A stretch of 64,000 nt of DNA. Source: Cellvibrionaceae bacterium. Its GTDB lineage: Bacteria; Pseudomonadota; Gammaproteobacteria; Pseudomonadales; Cellvibrionaceae. The notes beneath the pieces were generated by a model that was not told the origin of the DNA, ran no database searches, and saw only the letters and a list, made by a program, of their open reading frames with translations. Below, in pieces: positions 1 to 7,711 of the stretch (its first letter is position 1; each line of letters opens with the position of its first letter). The stretch is from NCBI GenBank assembly GCA_021151825.1, contig JAGKWQ010000001.1, positions 682,001 to 746,000 on the forward strand. Reading direction: 5' to 3'. The position numbers were made by a program, and so were the translations under genes.

Positions 1-25
1 GCATTTATTCTTTAAAGGAAGTCCT

Positions 26-550
26 GTGACTACAATTCTTTCTGTTCGCCGCGAAGGCCAAGTGGTAATTGGTGGCGACGGCCAGGTGTCCCTTGGCAAT
101 ACCGTAATGAAAGGCAATGCGCGCAAAGTACGCCGCCTGTACAAAAACCAGGTGCTCGCCGGATTTGCTGGTGGTACTGCCGATGCATTCACCTTATTCG
201 AGCGCTTTGAAGCCAAACTCGAAGCTCACAATGGCCAGCTTACGCGCGCCGCTGTTGAACTCGCCAAAGACTGGCGAACGGATCGCAGCTTGCGCCGCCT
301 GGAAGCATTGCTCGCCGTCGCTGATAAAGAAGCTTCATTAATCATCACCGGCAATGGCGATGTAATCCAACCCGAAGACGATTTAATCGCGATTGGTTCC
401 GGCGGTAATTATGCGCAAGCCGCTGCACGTGCATTGCTCGAAAATACCTCACTGGATGCGCGCAACATTGTAGAGAAAGGTTTGAAAATCGCTGGCGATA
501 TTTGCGTATTCACCAACCAGAATCACACCATCGAAGTGCTCGATTATTAA
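26..550 (+). CDS. hslV: ATP-dependent protease peptidase subunit HslV
   Basis: This is the proteolytic subunit of the cytoplasmic HslUV (ClpYQ) protease, a threonine peptidase that forms two stacked hexameric rings and is fed by HslU. The 174-residue product has the family length. It begins MTTILSVRR, so removal of the initiator Met exposes the catalytic Thr2. The family segments GGDGQVSLGN, GFAGGTADAFTLFERFE and SLIITGNGDV are all present. The start is GTG, supported by an AAGGAAG ribosome-binding site about 6 nt upstream. hslU follows after a 103 bp gap that carries a REP-like palindrome pair. The gene starts 25 bases into the window, so its promoter is outside. Confidence 0.97.
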   Translation: MTTILSVRREGQVVIGGDGQVSLGNTVMKGNARKVRRLYKNQVLAGFAGGTADAFTLFERFEAKLEAHNGQLTRAAVELAKDWRTDRSLRRLEALLAVADKEASLIITGNGDVIQPEDDLIAIGSGGNYAQAAARALLENTSLDARNIVEKGLKIAGDICVFTNQNHTIEVLDY

Positions 551-558
551 TATGTTGC

Positions 559-638
559 AACCCGTATGGAGCTTGCGCAATACGGGAATTTCCCATTGAT
601 AACCCCACCCCGCATTTCGCTACACCTCATGCGGGTTA
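559..638. repeat. REP-like palindrome doublet, copy A
   Basis: Two short hairpins lie in tandem between hslV and hslU: CCCGTAT (561-567) with ATACGGG (580-586), and CCCGCAT (609-615) with ATGCGGG (629-635). The same motif, with an inner GAGCTTGCGCAA or GAGCGCAG, recurs at 48907-48974 and 61256-61330. An element of this kind inside an operon could stabilise the upstream mRNA or cause partial termination. That role is inference. Confidence 0.7.
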
Positions 639-653
639 CATTAAGAGTTTTTT

Positions 654-1976
654 ATGTCTTCTATGACCCCGCGCGAAATCGTGCATGAATTGGATAAACA
701 TATCGTCGGCCAACAAAACGCCAAGCGCGCTGTCGCCATTGCATTGCGCAACCGCTGGCGCCGCATGCAAGTGCCCGCTGATATGCGCAATGAAATTACC
801 CCGAAAAATATTTTGATGATCGGCCCTACCGGTGTTGGCAAAACTGAAATTGCTCGCCGCCTGGCAAAACTTGCCAATGCGCCGTTCATTAAAGTAGAAG
901 CTACCAAATTTACTGAAGTCGGTTATGTGGGCCGCGATGTGGAATCCATTATTCGCGATCTCGTTGATGTCGCGATCAAAATGCGCCGCGAACAAGCGGT
1001 GAAATCGGTGCAGCATCGCGCTGCCGAAGCAGCGGAAGATCGTATCCTGGATGCATTGTTGCCGCCTGCACGCGATTTATCCGCGGAAGAGAGCAAACAT
1101 GAATCCGGCACGCGCCAGATTTTCCGTAAAAAATTGCGCGAAGGCGAACTGGACGATAAAGAAATTGAAATTGATCTCGCTGCCGCCAGCGTTGGTGTGG
1201 AAATTATGGCACCCCCCGGCATGGAAGAAATGACCAACCAACTGCAAAACATGTTTTCAACGCTGGGGCGCGACAAAACCAAAAAAACCAAAACCACCGT
1301 TAAAAAAGCACTCAAGCAATTGCAAGATGAAGAAGCTGCAAAATTGGTGAGCGAAGACGATATCAAAGCCCAGGCTATTGAAGCGGCTGAACAAAATGGC
1401 ATTGTCTTTATCGATGAAATTGACAAAGTTGCACGCCGCGGCAATGTCAGTGGCGCCGATGTATCACGCGAAGGTGTGCAACGCGATTTGCTGCCGTTAA
1501 TCGAAGGCTGCACGGTTTCCACCAAACACGGCATGATAAAGACGGATCATATTTTGTTTATCACTTCGGGCGCATTTCACTTGAGCAAACCATCAGATTT
1601 GATTCCGGAGTTGCAGGGCCGCTTGCCAATTCGCGTAGAGTTACAAGCGCTGACGCCAGATGATTTTGAGCGCATTCTCACCGAACCAAAAGCATCGCTG
1701 ACCGAACAACAACAAGCATTGCTAAAAACTGAAGGAGTTGAAGTTTCCTTCACCAAAGATGGTATTCGCCGCATTGCGGAGACTGCATTTGACGTGAATG
1801 AGCGCACTGAAAATATCGGCGCCCGCCGTTTGCACACCATTCTGGAGCGCCTGTTGGAAGATGTTTCGTTTGACGCGGGCAATGCGAACAACAGTGTTGA
1901 AATCAACGCGGATTATGTTGAGAAGCACTTAGGCGAACTGGCAAAAAATGAAGATTTGAGTCGGTACATTCTCTGA
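654..1976 (+). CDS. hslU: ATP-dependent protease ATPase subunit HslU
   Basis: This AAA+ unfoldase hexamer docks on HslV and feeds it unfolded substrate in the cytoplasm. The 440 residues match the family length of about 443. Walker A is GPTGVGKTE (Lys63). The variable intermediate domain spans roughly residues 110-230 and is rich in charged residues. Walker B is GIVFIDEIDK near residue 250. The C-terminus ends in EDLSRYIL, the conserved tail that inserts into HslV pockets to activate the peptidase. The stop overlaps the start of the next gene by one base (TGATG), suggesting translational coupling. Confidence 0.97.
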   Translation: MSSMTPREIVHELDKHIVGQQNAKRAVAIALRNRWRRMQVPADMRNEITPKNILMIGPTGVGKTEIARRLAKLANAPFIKVEATKFTEVGYVGRDVESIIRDLVDVAIKMRREQAVKSVQHRAAEAAEDRILDALLPPARDLSAEESKHESGTRQIFRKKLREGELDDKEIEIDLAAASVGVEIMAPPGMEEMTNQLQNMFSTLGRDKTKKTKTTVKKALKQLQDEEAAKLVSEDDIKAQAIEAAEQNGIVFIDEIDKVARRGNVSGADVSREGVQRDLLPLIEGCTVSTKHGMIKTDHILFITSGAFHLSKPSDLIPELQGRLPIRVELQALTPDDFERILTEPKASLTEQQQALLKTEGVEVSFTKDGIRRIAETAFDVNERTENIGARRLHTILERLLEDVSFDAGNANNSVEINADYVEKHLGELAKNEDLSRYIL

Positions 1977-2368
1977 TGAGCACAGATACCACGTTAATTC
2001 CCAGCAAAATCAAGCTGCATAAACAATCGCAGCAACTTGAATTGCATTTTGGTGGCGAGCAATTTTTATTGCCCGCCGAATTGTTGCGCGTTTTTTCACC
2101 CAGTGCAGAAGTAAAAGGCCATGGCCCCGGGCAGGAAGTGTTGCAGTTCGGGAAAAAAGACGTTGCTATAACCGGCGTTGAACGCGCCGGTAACTATGCA
2201 CTCAAATTAATTTTTAGCGATGGCCACGACAGCGGCATTTTTACCTGGAGTTATTTTTACGACCTGGGGAAAAATCAGGAGCAACTCTGGACCGAGTATC
2301 TGCAAAAATTACACGACGCTGGTAAAAGTCGCGAGAAAGACACCAGCGTCGTGAAATTTATTCACTAG
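1976..2368 (+). CDS. DUF971 domain protein
   Basis: This 130-residue protein contains the DUF971 fold, which is also the N-terminal domain of gamma-butyrobetaine hydroxylase-type oxygenases. Typical signatures are LPAELLRVFSPSAEV near residue 35 and the GIFTWSYFYDLG stretch near residue 90. It is translationally coupled to hslU (one-base overlap), an arrangement I recall from other gammaproteobacteria. The molecular role of stand-alone DUF971 proteins is not settled. A link to Fe-S or cofactor handling has been suggested for some. Nothing in the sequence is truncated. Confidence 0.85.
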   Translation: MSTDTTLIPSKIKLHKQSQQLELHFGGEQFLLPAELLRVFSPSAEVKGHGPGQEVLQFGKKDVAITGVERAGNYALKLIFSDGHDSGIFTWSYFYDLGKNQEQLWTEYLQKLHDAGKSREKDTSVVKFIH

Positions 2369-2380
2369 CAACCAACTAAT

Positions 2381-3205
2381 TTATTCAACACCGCTCCAAC
2401 TCACCACACCGGTGTAAGCCGTTGCCAATATCACTAAGCCAAACGCGATACGATACCAGGCAAAAATTTCATAGGTGTGGTTAGCCACAAAACGCACCAG
2501 CGTTCTCACCGCCAGCCACGCTGCAAAAAATGCGGTGATAAATCCCGCAGCAAACATCGGTAAATCACTGGCATGTAACAAATCGCGGTGCTTGTAGATA
2601 TCATAAAAAGTTGCTGCAAACATTGTTGGTACCGCGAGGAAAAATGAAAACTCGGCAGCGACTTTGCGATCAAGGCCGATAAATAACCCTCCGATAATGG
2701 TTGCACCTGAGCGTGAAGTACCCGGCACCATGGATACCACCTGGAACAATCCAACTTTCAACGCATCCTTCCAACTCATATCATCGACATTGTATACACG
2801 CACCTGATGCGTGCGACGCTCTGCCCACAGAATCACTATGCCACCAAGAATCAGCATAGCTGCCACACTCAGCGGATTGAATAAATAGGTTTTGATAATG
2901 GAGATAAATAGCACACCAAAAATTGCTGCCGGTAAAAAGGCAATAAACAAATTGATAATAAATCGCTGAGCTTGTGAATCGCTAAACATCCCCAATGCCA
3001 CACTAATAAATCGCTGCCGGTATTCCACAACCACCGCCAATATGGCGCCCAACTGGATCGCAATTTCAAACACACGACCATCGTTATGAAAGTTGATCAG
3101 GTCAGCGACCACAATCAAATGCCCGGTACTGGAAATCGGTAAAAATTCGGTAAGACCTTCCACCACACCTAATACAATTGCTTTGATAATCAGTAAAAAA
3201 TCCAC
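2381..3205 (-). CDS. uppP: undecaprenyl-diphosphatase UppP (BacA type)
   Basis: This multispanning inner-membrane phosphatase recycles undecaprenyl pyrophosphate to the monophosphate carrier used for peptidoglycan and other envelope polymers. The conserved N-terminal motif GVVEGLTEFLPISSTGH and the second motif PGTSRSGATI provide the catalytic Glu, His, Ser and Arg residues. I choose the GTG start at 3205, not an upstream in-frame codon at 3283. It has a GGGAG site 7 nt upstream and gives 274 residues, the usual size (E. coli 273). The longer form would add 26 residues not typical of the family. It is convergent with the hslU-DUF971 pair. Confidence 0.95.
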   Translation of the reverse strand: MDFLLIIKAIVLGVVEGLTEFLPISSTGHLIVVADLINFHNDGRVFEIAIQLGAILAVVVEYRQRFISVALGMFSDSQAQRFIINLFIAFLPAAIFGVLFISIIKTYLFNPLSVAAMLILGGIVILWAERRTHQVRVYNVDDMSWKDALKVGLFQVVSMVPGTSRSGATIIGGLFIGLDRKVAAEFSFFLAVPTMFAATFYDIYKHRDLLHASDLPMFAAGFITAFFAAWLAVRTLVRFVANHTYEIFAWYRIAFGLVILATAYTGVVSWSGVE

Positions 3206-3302
3206 AATCAACTCCCGGATCAATATAAAAAAAGCGGGCGCAGTCTGCGCCAGTTCCACAAGGTTTGCAAACTCTGTGCCCATACACGGGTCTACACTAG
3301 GG

Positions 3303-3308
3303 TATAAT
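3303..3308 (+). promoter_or_regulatory. candidate -10 element for the DUF4136 lipoprotein
   Basis: A perfect TATAAT lies 30 bp upstream of the ATG at 3338, but no good -35 hexamer sits 16-18 bp further upstream. It is a weak call based on the -10 alone. Confidence 0.35.
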
Positions 3309-3337
3309 TCTTTCTACCATACCCGGAGGACTAATTC

Positions 3338-3883
3338 ATGATGCTGAATATTTCCCGCTTGTTCGTAATTACTGCATTAATGCTACTGGGGGCCTGCGCC
3401 CAAACCAGATACAGCGATGATTTTAAATCCGGCACAGAATTTAACGGACTGAAAACCTATCAATGGCGCAGTGTGGCAGTTGATATCGGCGGAACCGATA
3501 AAGATTTCCTGCAACGCCTGGCCGACACCCAATTACGCGCACAAGGTTTTGTCGCTACGGATAAAGAACCGGATTTATTGTTGGATTTACAAGTTTTCTC
3601 ACGTGTAAGTAGCGGCGGCAACACCAGTATCGGCATAGGTATCGGGATGCCCGTTGGCCGCCATGGCAGCGTTGGCCTCGGTACCGGCCAAATTCTGGGG
3701 AAAGGTAAACAAGAGGGAGTAATCGTTGTCGACGTTACCCAAACAAAATCCAATACATTGATTTGGCGCGGTACTGCAGAAGGGATACCTCTCATTAACT
3801 TTTCATTGAAAGCCGAACACAAACTCAGTGAAAGTTTTGCGCAGCTATTGCAACAGTTTCCACCGAAGTCATCGGCCAAGTAA
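3338..3883 (+). CDS. DUF4136 outer-membrane lipoprotein
   Basis: This 181-residue lipoprotein has a signal peptide ending in the lipobox LLGAC (Cys20), where lipidation would occur. The mature part starts with YSDDFKSGTEFNGLKTYQW, the typical opening of DUF4136 proteins, followed by a glycine-rich middle (residues 85-120). The start ATG at 3338 has GGAGGA 7 nt upstream. An immediately following ATG is possible but less well spaced. The function of the family is unknown. It is a monocistronic gene between uppP, which diverges from it, and a DMT transporter. Confidence 0.85.
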   Translation: MMLNISRLFVITALMLLGACAQTRYSDDFKSGTEFNGLKTYQWRSVAVDIGGTDKDFLQRLADTQLRAQGFVATDKEPDLLLDLQVFSRVSSGGNTSIGIGIGMPVGRHGSVGLGTGQILGKGKQEGVIVVDVTQTKSNTLIWRGTAEGIPLINFSLKAEHKLSESFAQLLQQFPPKSSAK

Positions 3884-3980
3884 TTTTTAATCAACTGCCA
3901 AGTAGTTTTAATCAACTACCAGGCAACTTTAATCAGTGTCCAGTTTCATCGCTTTTTTTGCCAGTAGGCAAATGAATAAA

Positions 3981-4017
3981 AGCGGGCTTTGCTGATAAAG
4001 CCCGCTATGCGCTTTTT
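3981..4017 (+). terminator. intrinsic terminator after the DUF4136 gene
   Basis: A perfect 10 bp stem (AGCGGGCTTT at 3981-3990 with AAAGCCCGCT at 3997-4006, 6 nt loop) is followed a few bases later by CTTTTT. Confidence 0.65.
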
Positions 4018-4041
4018 CTGCTGATTTAAACTTCCCATCAA

Positions 4042-4974
4042 GTGATGCCCATGCCCAACGCTACCCCTCGCCTTTCCGCCGAAGGTATTTTGTTATTAAT
4101 TGGATTAGCCATTGGATGGGGTATTAATTGGCCCATCATGAAATTTATTCTTGTTGAAATCCCACCACTGAGTTTTCGCGGATCGTGCTTAATGTTGGGC
4201 GGCGTTGGAATTCTCGGCCTGGCGCGCGCCTCAGGTCTTTCATTACACATCCCTAAAGGTTATTTAAAAAAAATAATTTGGGTTTCCCTGTTAAATATTA
4301 TTGGCTGGAATGTATTCGCCATTTACGGATTAAGTTTTTTACCTGCAGGCCGTTCGGCCTTATTGGGTTACACCATGCCGATTTGGGCAGTGCTGCTTTC
4401 CATCTGGATACTGAACGATAAATTCACTGTACGCGTGGGGATTGCCTTGCTACTGGGCGTTGGAGGCATAGCAGCATTAATGAGCGAATCATTATTAAGC
4501 TGGTTTGGCGGTCCGGTTAATCATGAATTGTTAATCGGTGCAGGATTTATGATTGTGGCTGCCTGGAGTTGGGCGACAGGAACCGTGTTAATGAAACGCT
4601 GGAAAATCCCGATGAATAGCGTTGCGCTGACCGGTTGGTTGTTATTTCTTGCGAGTATTCCCGTGTTAATTGCTGCATTTTTTATTGATGGTTTGCCGCC
4701 AAAAGCCCCTTCAACAATGGTGCTATGGGGATTGGTATACAACGTTTTTATTGCATTTATGTTTTGCTATTGGGCATGGGTGCGCTTAGTCAGTTTGGTG
4801 CCGATCAGTGTTTCTTCGCTTTCATCCTTGATCACACCATTAGTGGGGGTTATTTCAGGAATATTAATCCTGGGCGAAAAACCCGGTTGGCCGGAATTCA
4901 GCGCAACCTTATTAATTTTAGGCGCAGTTGCCGTAATCAATTCAGGCGCGAAACAAACGCCAGCAAATAAATAG
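4042..4974 (+). CDS. EamA-family DMT transporter
   Basis: This is an inner-membrane permease of the drug/metabolite transporter superfamily, with about ten hydrophobic helices arranged as two EamA repeats (roughly residues 15-150 and 165-305). The first helix reads LLLIGLAIGWGINWPIMKF, typical of the group. The substrate cannot be deduced. The first start is GTG at 4042, directly followed by ATG at 4045 and another ATG at 4051. No clear ribosome-binding site separates them. The gene converges on sfsA with a 3 bp gap, so both probably use structures inside each other's ends for termination. Confidence 0.85.
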   Translation: MMPMPNATPRLSAEGILLLIGLAIGWGINWPIMKFILVEIPPLSFRGSCLMLGGVGILGLARASGLSLHIPKGYLKKIIWVSLLNIIGWNVFAIYGLSFLPAGRSALLGYTMPIWAVLLSIWILNDKFTVRVGIALLLGVGGIAALMSESLLSWFGGPVNHELLIGAGFMIVAAWSWATGTVLMKRWKIPMNSVALTGWLLFLASIPVLIAAFFIDGLPPKAPSTMVLWGLVYNVFIAFMFCYWAWVRLVSLVPISVSSLSSLITPLVGVISGILILGEKPGWPEFSATLLILGAVAVINSGAKQTPANK

Positions 4975-4977
4975 CCG

Positions 4978-5688
4978 TCACATTTCAACGGCTAATGAAT
5001 GAGTCAGCACAATGCGATCCTGTTGCGGCAAAATTTCTGCCGCATAAGCAATCACTTCAACACCAACGGCTTTTGCTTCACGCAATGTTGTTCCATACAA
5101 CACATCAATGTGATCCGCAGGGCGTACTTTTTTAATGCCGGTATGCTGCACACAAAATAATAAAACCGCGCGTTGCCCTTGTCGTACCATCGCCATTAAT
5201 TCACGCAGATGTTTACTTCCGCGCTGACTGATTGCATCAGGAAAAAAACCTTCTCCATCTGCTTCCATGAGCGTTACATTTTTAACTTCCACGTAACAGG
5301 CGCGAATATCATTCGAGTGATTTCCCAGCAAAAAATCAATGCGCGATTTTTCTTCACCATACACAACTTCGCGCTTTAGTAATGCGTAACCTTGTAATTC
5401 AGCAATAACACCATCTGCAATTGCCTGCTCTACTAAAATATTGGCACGAGCCGTATTGATACCCGCAAGATATCCACCCGGCGCGCTAACTACCTCCAAT
5501 GTCTGGGGATATTTGCGAGTCTTGCTATCGCTCACCGAATACCAGCAAGGGCTATCGGGAATTACACAATTTTTCATAGAGCCGGTATTCGGACAATGAA
5601 TCGTCAACTCACGCCCGTCGGGCAGGGAGATATCCGCGAGGAAACGTTTATAGCGCTTGCGCAATAGCGCGGGAAATAAGGGAACCAT
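4978..5688 (-). CDS. sfsA: DNA/RNA nuclease SfsA
   Basis: This 236-residue protein belongs to the SfsA family, named sugar fermentation stimulation protein and later linked to nucleic-acid binding and nuclease activity. It opens with the expected N-terminal OB-like part (PDGRELTIHCPNTGSMKNC), then SRIDFLL and CYVEVKNVTL, a PD-(D/E)xK-like core in which the Asp and the E-x-K are visible. The family signature FPDAISQRGSKHLREL follows. In many gammaproteobacteria sfsA is adjacent to dksA. Here dksA is divergent, 282 bp away. Confidence 0.95.
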   Translation of the reverse strand: MVPLFPALLRKRYKRFLADISLPDGRELTIHCPNTGSMKNCVIPDSPCWYSVSDSKTRKYPQTLEVVSAPGGYLAGINTARANILVEQAIADGVIAELQGYALLKREVVYGEEKSRIDFLLGNHSNDIRACYVEVKNVTLMEADGEGFFPDAISQRGSKHLRELMAMVRQGQRAVLLFCVQHTGIKKVRPADHIDVLYGTTLREAKAVGVEVIAYAAEILPQQDRIVLTHSLAVEM

Positions 5689-5749
5689 AAGCCACTTTCA
5701 GAATCTGGATTGAAGGGAAGGGATAAAATGACAAACGAATGACAAATTG

Positions 5750-5794
5750 AACCACAAACGCGCCATTTTGGGGCTATAGTTTTTGTTTGTGGTT
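5750..5794. promoter_or_regulatory. inverted repeat in the sfsA-dksA intergenic region
   Basis: AACCACAAAC (5750-5759) is the exact inverse of GTTTGTGGTT (5785-5794), flanking 25 bp that include a TATAGT (5775-5780). The position between divergent genes fits an operator over a dksA or sfsA promoter. No known regulator is matched. Confidence 0.35.
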
Positions 5795-5970
5795 GATCGC
5801 CCCCGACGTTCAGGCGTCCCGGGAGTTATCGCCAGTTTTCAATGAGATAGCCATGAAAAAACGCTAGCACTCCCATTTGTTATCTGATAGCTTGCTCCCC
5901 CTTCTAATTCTGCCCACCTAATAAGGGCAGTGAATGACGATCCAGGAAGTCTTACGAGGCGCTACACATT

Positions 5971-6414
5971 ATGGCGAAAAAATCCCCCTCTACTGAAACC
6001 TTCGCTCTGCGCCCTTTTACTCCATACGTGGAGAAAAAAGGTGAAGAATATATGAACGATAACCAGAAGCTGCATTTTAGAAATTTGCTGCTGAACTGGC
6101 GTTCAGAATTGATGGAAGAAGTAGACCGCACCGTGAGCCACATGAAAGATGAAGCGGCTAACTTCCCCGATCCAGCTGACCGTGCCAGCCAGGAAGAAGA
6201 GTTCAGCCTTGAACTGCGTACCCGTGACCGCGAACGCAAACTGATCAAGAAAATTGATAGCACCCTTGAGTTGATCGAAAACGACGATTACGGTTACTGC
6301 GATGCATGTGGTGTAGAAATCGGCATCCGCCGGTTAGAAGCTCGTCCGACCGCAACGCTCTGTGTGGATTGTAAAACCCTCGCAGAAATCAAAGAAAAGC
6401 AAATCGGCGGTTAA
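5971..6414 (+). CDS. dksA: RNA polymerase-binding transcription factor DksA
   Basis: DksA binds the RNA polymerase secondary channel and, with ppGpp, resets transcription in the stringent response. The 147-residue product has the coiled-coil domain (residues about 35-105, including DEAANFPDPADRASQEEE with the Asp-x-x-Asp tip). The C-terminal zinc finger is CDACGVEIGIRRLEARPT followed by CVDC, with all four cysteines retained. Start ATG 5971 gives the normal family length. An internal ATG at 6052 would remove the conserved N-terminus. The next gene is gluQ, as in enterobacteria and pseudomonads, separated by a hairpin. Confidence 0.96.
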   Translation: MAKKSPSTETFALRPFTPYVEKKGEEYMNDNQKLHFRNLLLNWRSELMEEVDRTVSHMKDEAANFPDPADRASQEEEFSLELRTRDRERKLIKKIDSTLELIENDDYGYCDACGVEIGIRRLEARPTATLCVDCKTLAEIKEKQIGG

Positions 6415-6428
6415 TACCGTCGATTCCG

Positions 6429-6448
6429 GAGGTGGGTTTTCCCACCTC
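6429..6448 (+). promoter_or_regulatory. hairpin abutting the gluQ start codon
   Basis: GAGGTGGG (6429-6436), TTTT, CCCACCTC (6441-6448) form a perfect 8 bp stem that ends at the base before the gluQ ATG. The only Shine-Dalgarno-like GGAGG (6428-6432) is in its 5' arm. No U-tract follows, so it is a poor intrinsic terminator. It may instead gate gluQ translation or stabilise the dksA message. Confidence 0.6.
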
Positions 6449-7396
6449 ATGGATATGCCCGCGCCAACACATTCCTCCGCCATTACCCTCCCAATAGACA
6501 GCCCTTATATTGGCAGATTTGCGCCTTCACCCTCCGGCCCGCTGCACTTCGGCTCGTTAGTTACAGCACTGGCAAGTTACTTCGATGCCAAAGCTCATCA
6601 AGGTCAGTGGCTGGTGCGCATGGAAGATCTGGACCCACCGCGCGAACAGCCCGGTGCCGCCGATACAATACTACGCAGCCTTGAAGGCCATGGTTTGAAG
6701 TGGGATGGCGACGTGATTTACCAGAGCCAACGCCATGGCGTGTATCAAAGCTGCCTTGATGATTTGATTGCTCATAATTGGGTTTATCCTTGCGATTGCT
6801 CACGTCAGGACCTGAACGCAATGGGCGGAATTTATAATGGTCGTTGCCGCTGTAGATCGGTGGATTTATCTCTCCCACACTCCCTGCGTCTTAGGCTTTA
6901 CGATATCAAGGATTACCCAAGCAGCGACGAATTTCGTTTCCATGACCTGATTCAGGGCTCGCAAGCACAAAACTTGCGTACCCAGGTGGGCGATCAGATC
7001 CTGAAGCGGCGCGATGGTTTCTACGCTTATCAACTCGCTGTTGTGGTGGATGATATAGCGCAAGGCATTACCCATGTAATTCGGGGCAATGATTTGCTGG
7101 AAGTCACCGCTCGTCAGCTATTTCTATTCGGATTGCTGGGCGCGCCGTTGCCCACCTATGGTCATGTCCCCTTGGCCGTGCAGGCAAATGGGCAAAAACT
7201 GAGTAAACAAAATCACGCACGCGCCATTGAGACCAAAGATGCAAGCAGGAACCTGTGGCGTGGGCTAGAGTTTTTAGGGCAAAATCCGCCCGCTGATTTG
7301 GCGGGTGCTTCAACCAGTGAAATTCTGGACTGGGGATTGCATTACTGGCGCAGGGACAAGATTAACGGCCAAAGTCACGTGTACAGCGATAGTTAA
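6449..7396 (+). CDS. gluQ: glutamyl-Q tRNA(Asp) synthetase
   Basis: This truncated glutamyl-tRNA synthetase paralogue attaches glutamate to the queuosine base of tRNA(Asp). It lacks the anticodon-binding domain. The HIGH-like motif is PSGPLHFGS (residues 28-36), the zinc site is CDCSRQ followed by CRC, and the KMSKS-like motif is KLSKQNHA. I start at ATG 6449 (315 aa) because the upstream in-frame region overlaps dksA and has no synthetase similarity. ATG 6455 is also possible. It follows dksA by 34 bp, and the sequence between is a hairpin described separately. Confidence 0.94.
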   Translation: MDMPAPTHSSAITLPIDSPYIGRFAPSPSGPLHFGSLVTALASYFDAKAHQGQWLVRMEDLDPPREQPGAADTILRSLEGHGLKWDGDVIYQSQRHGVYQSCLDDLIAHNWVYPCDCSRQDLNAMGGIYNGRCRCRSVDLSLPHSLRLRLYDIKDYPSSDEFRFHDLIQGSQAQNLRTQVGDQILKRRDGFYAYQLAVVVDDIAQGITHVIRGNDLLEVTARQLFLFGLLGAPLPTYGHVPLAVQANGQKLSKQNHARAIETKDASRNLWRGLEFLGQNPPADLAGASTSEILDWGLHYWRRDKINGQSHVYSDS

Positions 7397-7477
7397 CCGT
7401 ACAACGATAATTCACAGACCCTTAAAACAATAACATCAACCCGGTTGCGCCACGGCGCCATTCTGGAAGCACAGCTC

Positions 7478-7660
7478 ATGAACAATCAACGCCTGGTCAT
7501 CTTACTGCTGCTAATTGCCTACATATTTTCCCCGACCCTGTTTAATTGGATTATCAACCCGGAAGGGGCTTGGTACAGGCCTTATATCGTGTGGATTCTG
7601 GTGATCGGCATCGCATTCGCGATGCAGTTACGCCGCAAGAAATACAATGATCTCGATTAA
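7478..7660 (+). CDS. small membrane protein upstream of cbrA (CbrX-like)
   Basis: This 60-residue protein starts at ATG 7478 (MNNQRLVIL). It has two predicted membrane segments, about residues 5-23 and 35-51, separated by a short loop with INPEGAWYRPY, and a basic tail RRKKYNDLD. In Pseudomonas the gene between gluQ (yadB) and cbrA encodes a comparable two-helix protein called CbrX, co-transcribed with cbrAB. Position, length and topology match here. A direct sequence match cannot be confirmed by eye. An upstream in-frame start at 7445 is unlikely because it adds non-conserved residues. Confidence 0.75.
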   Translation: MNNQRLVILLLLIAYIFSPTLFNWIINPEGAWYRPYIVWILVIGIAFAMQLRRKKYNDLD

Positions 7661-7711
7661 CCAATACATATTTGATAATTACCCGATAATGACACCAATA
7701 AGAACGCCACA

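Noticed and set aside
923..1534. Minus-strand ORF of 203 codons opposite hslU
   Set aside because: Serine-rich antisense frame of hslU, typical of a shadow.
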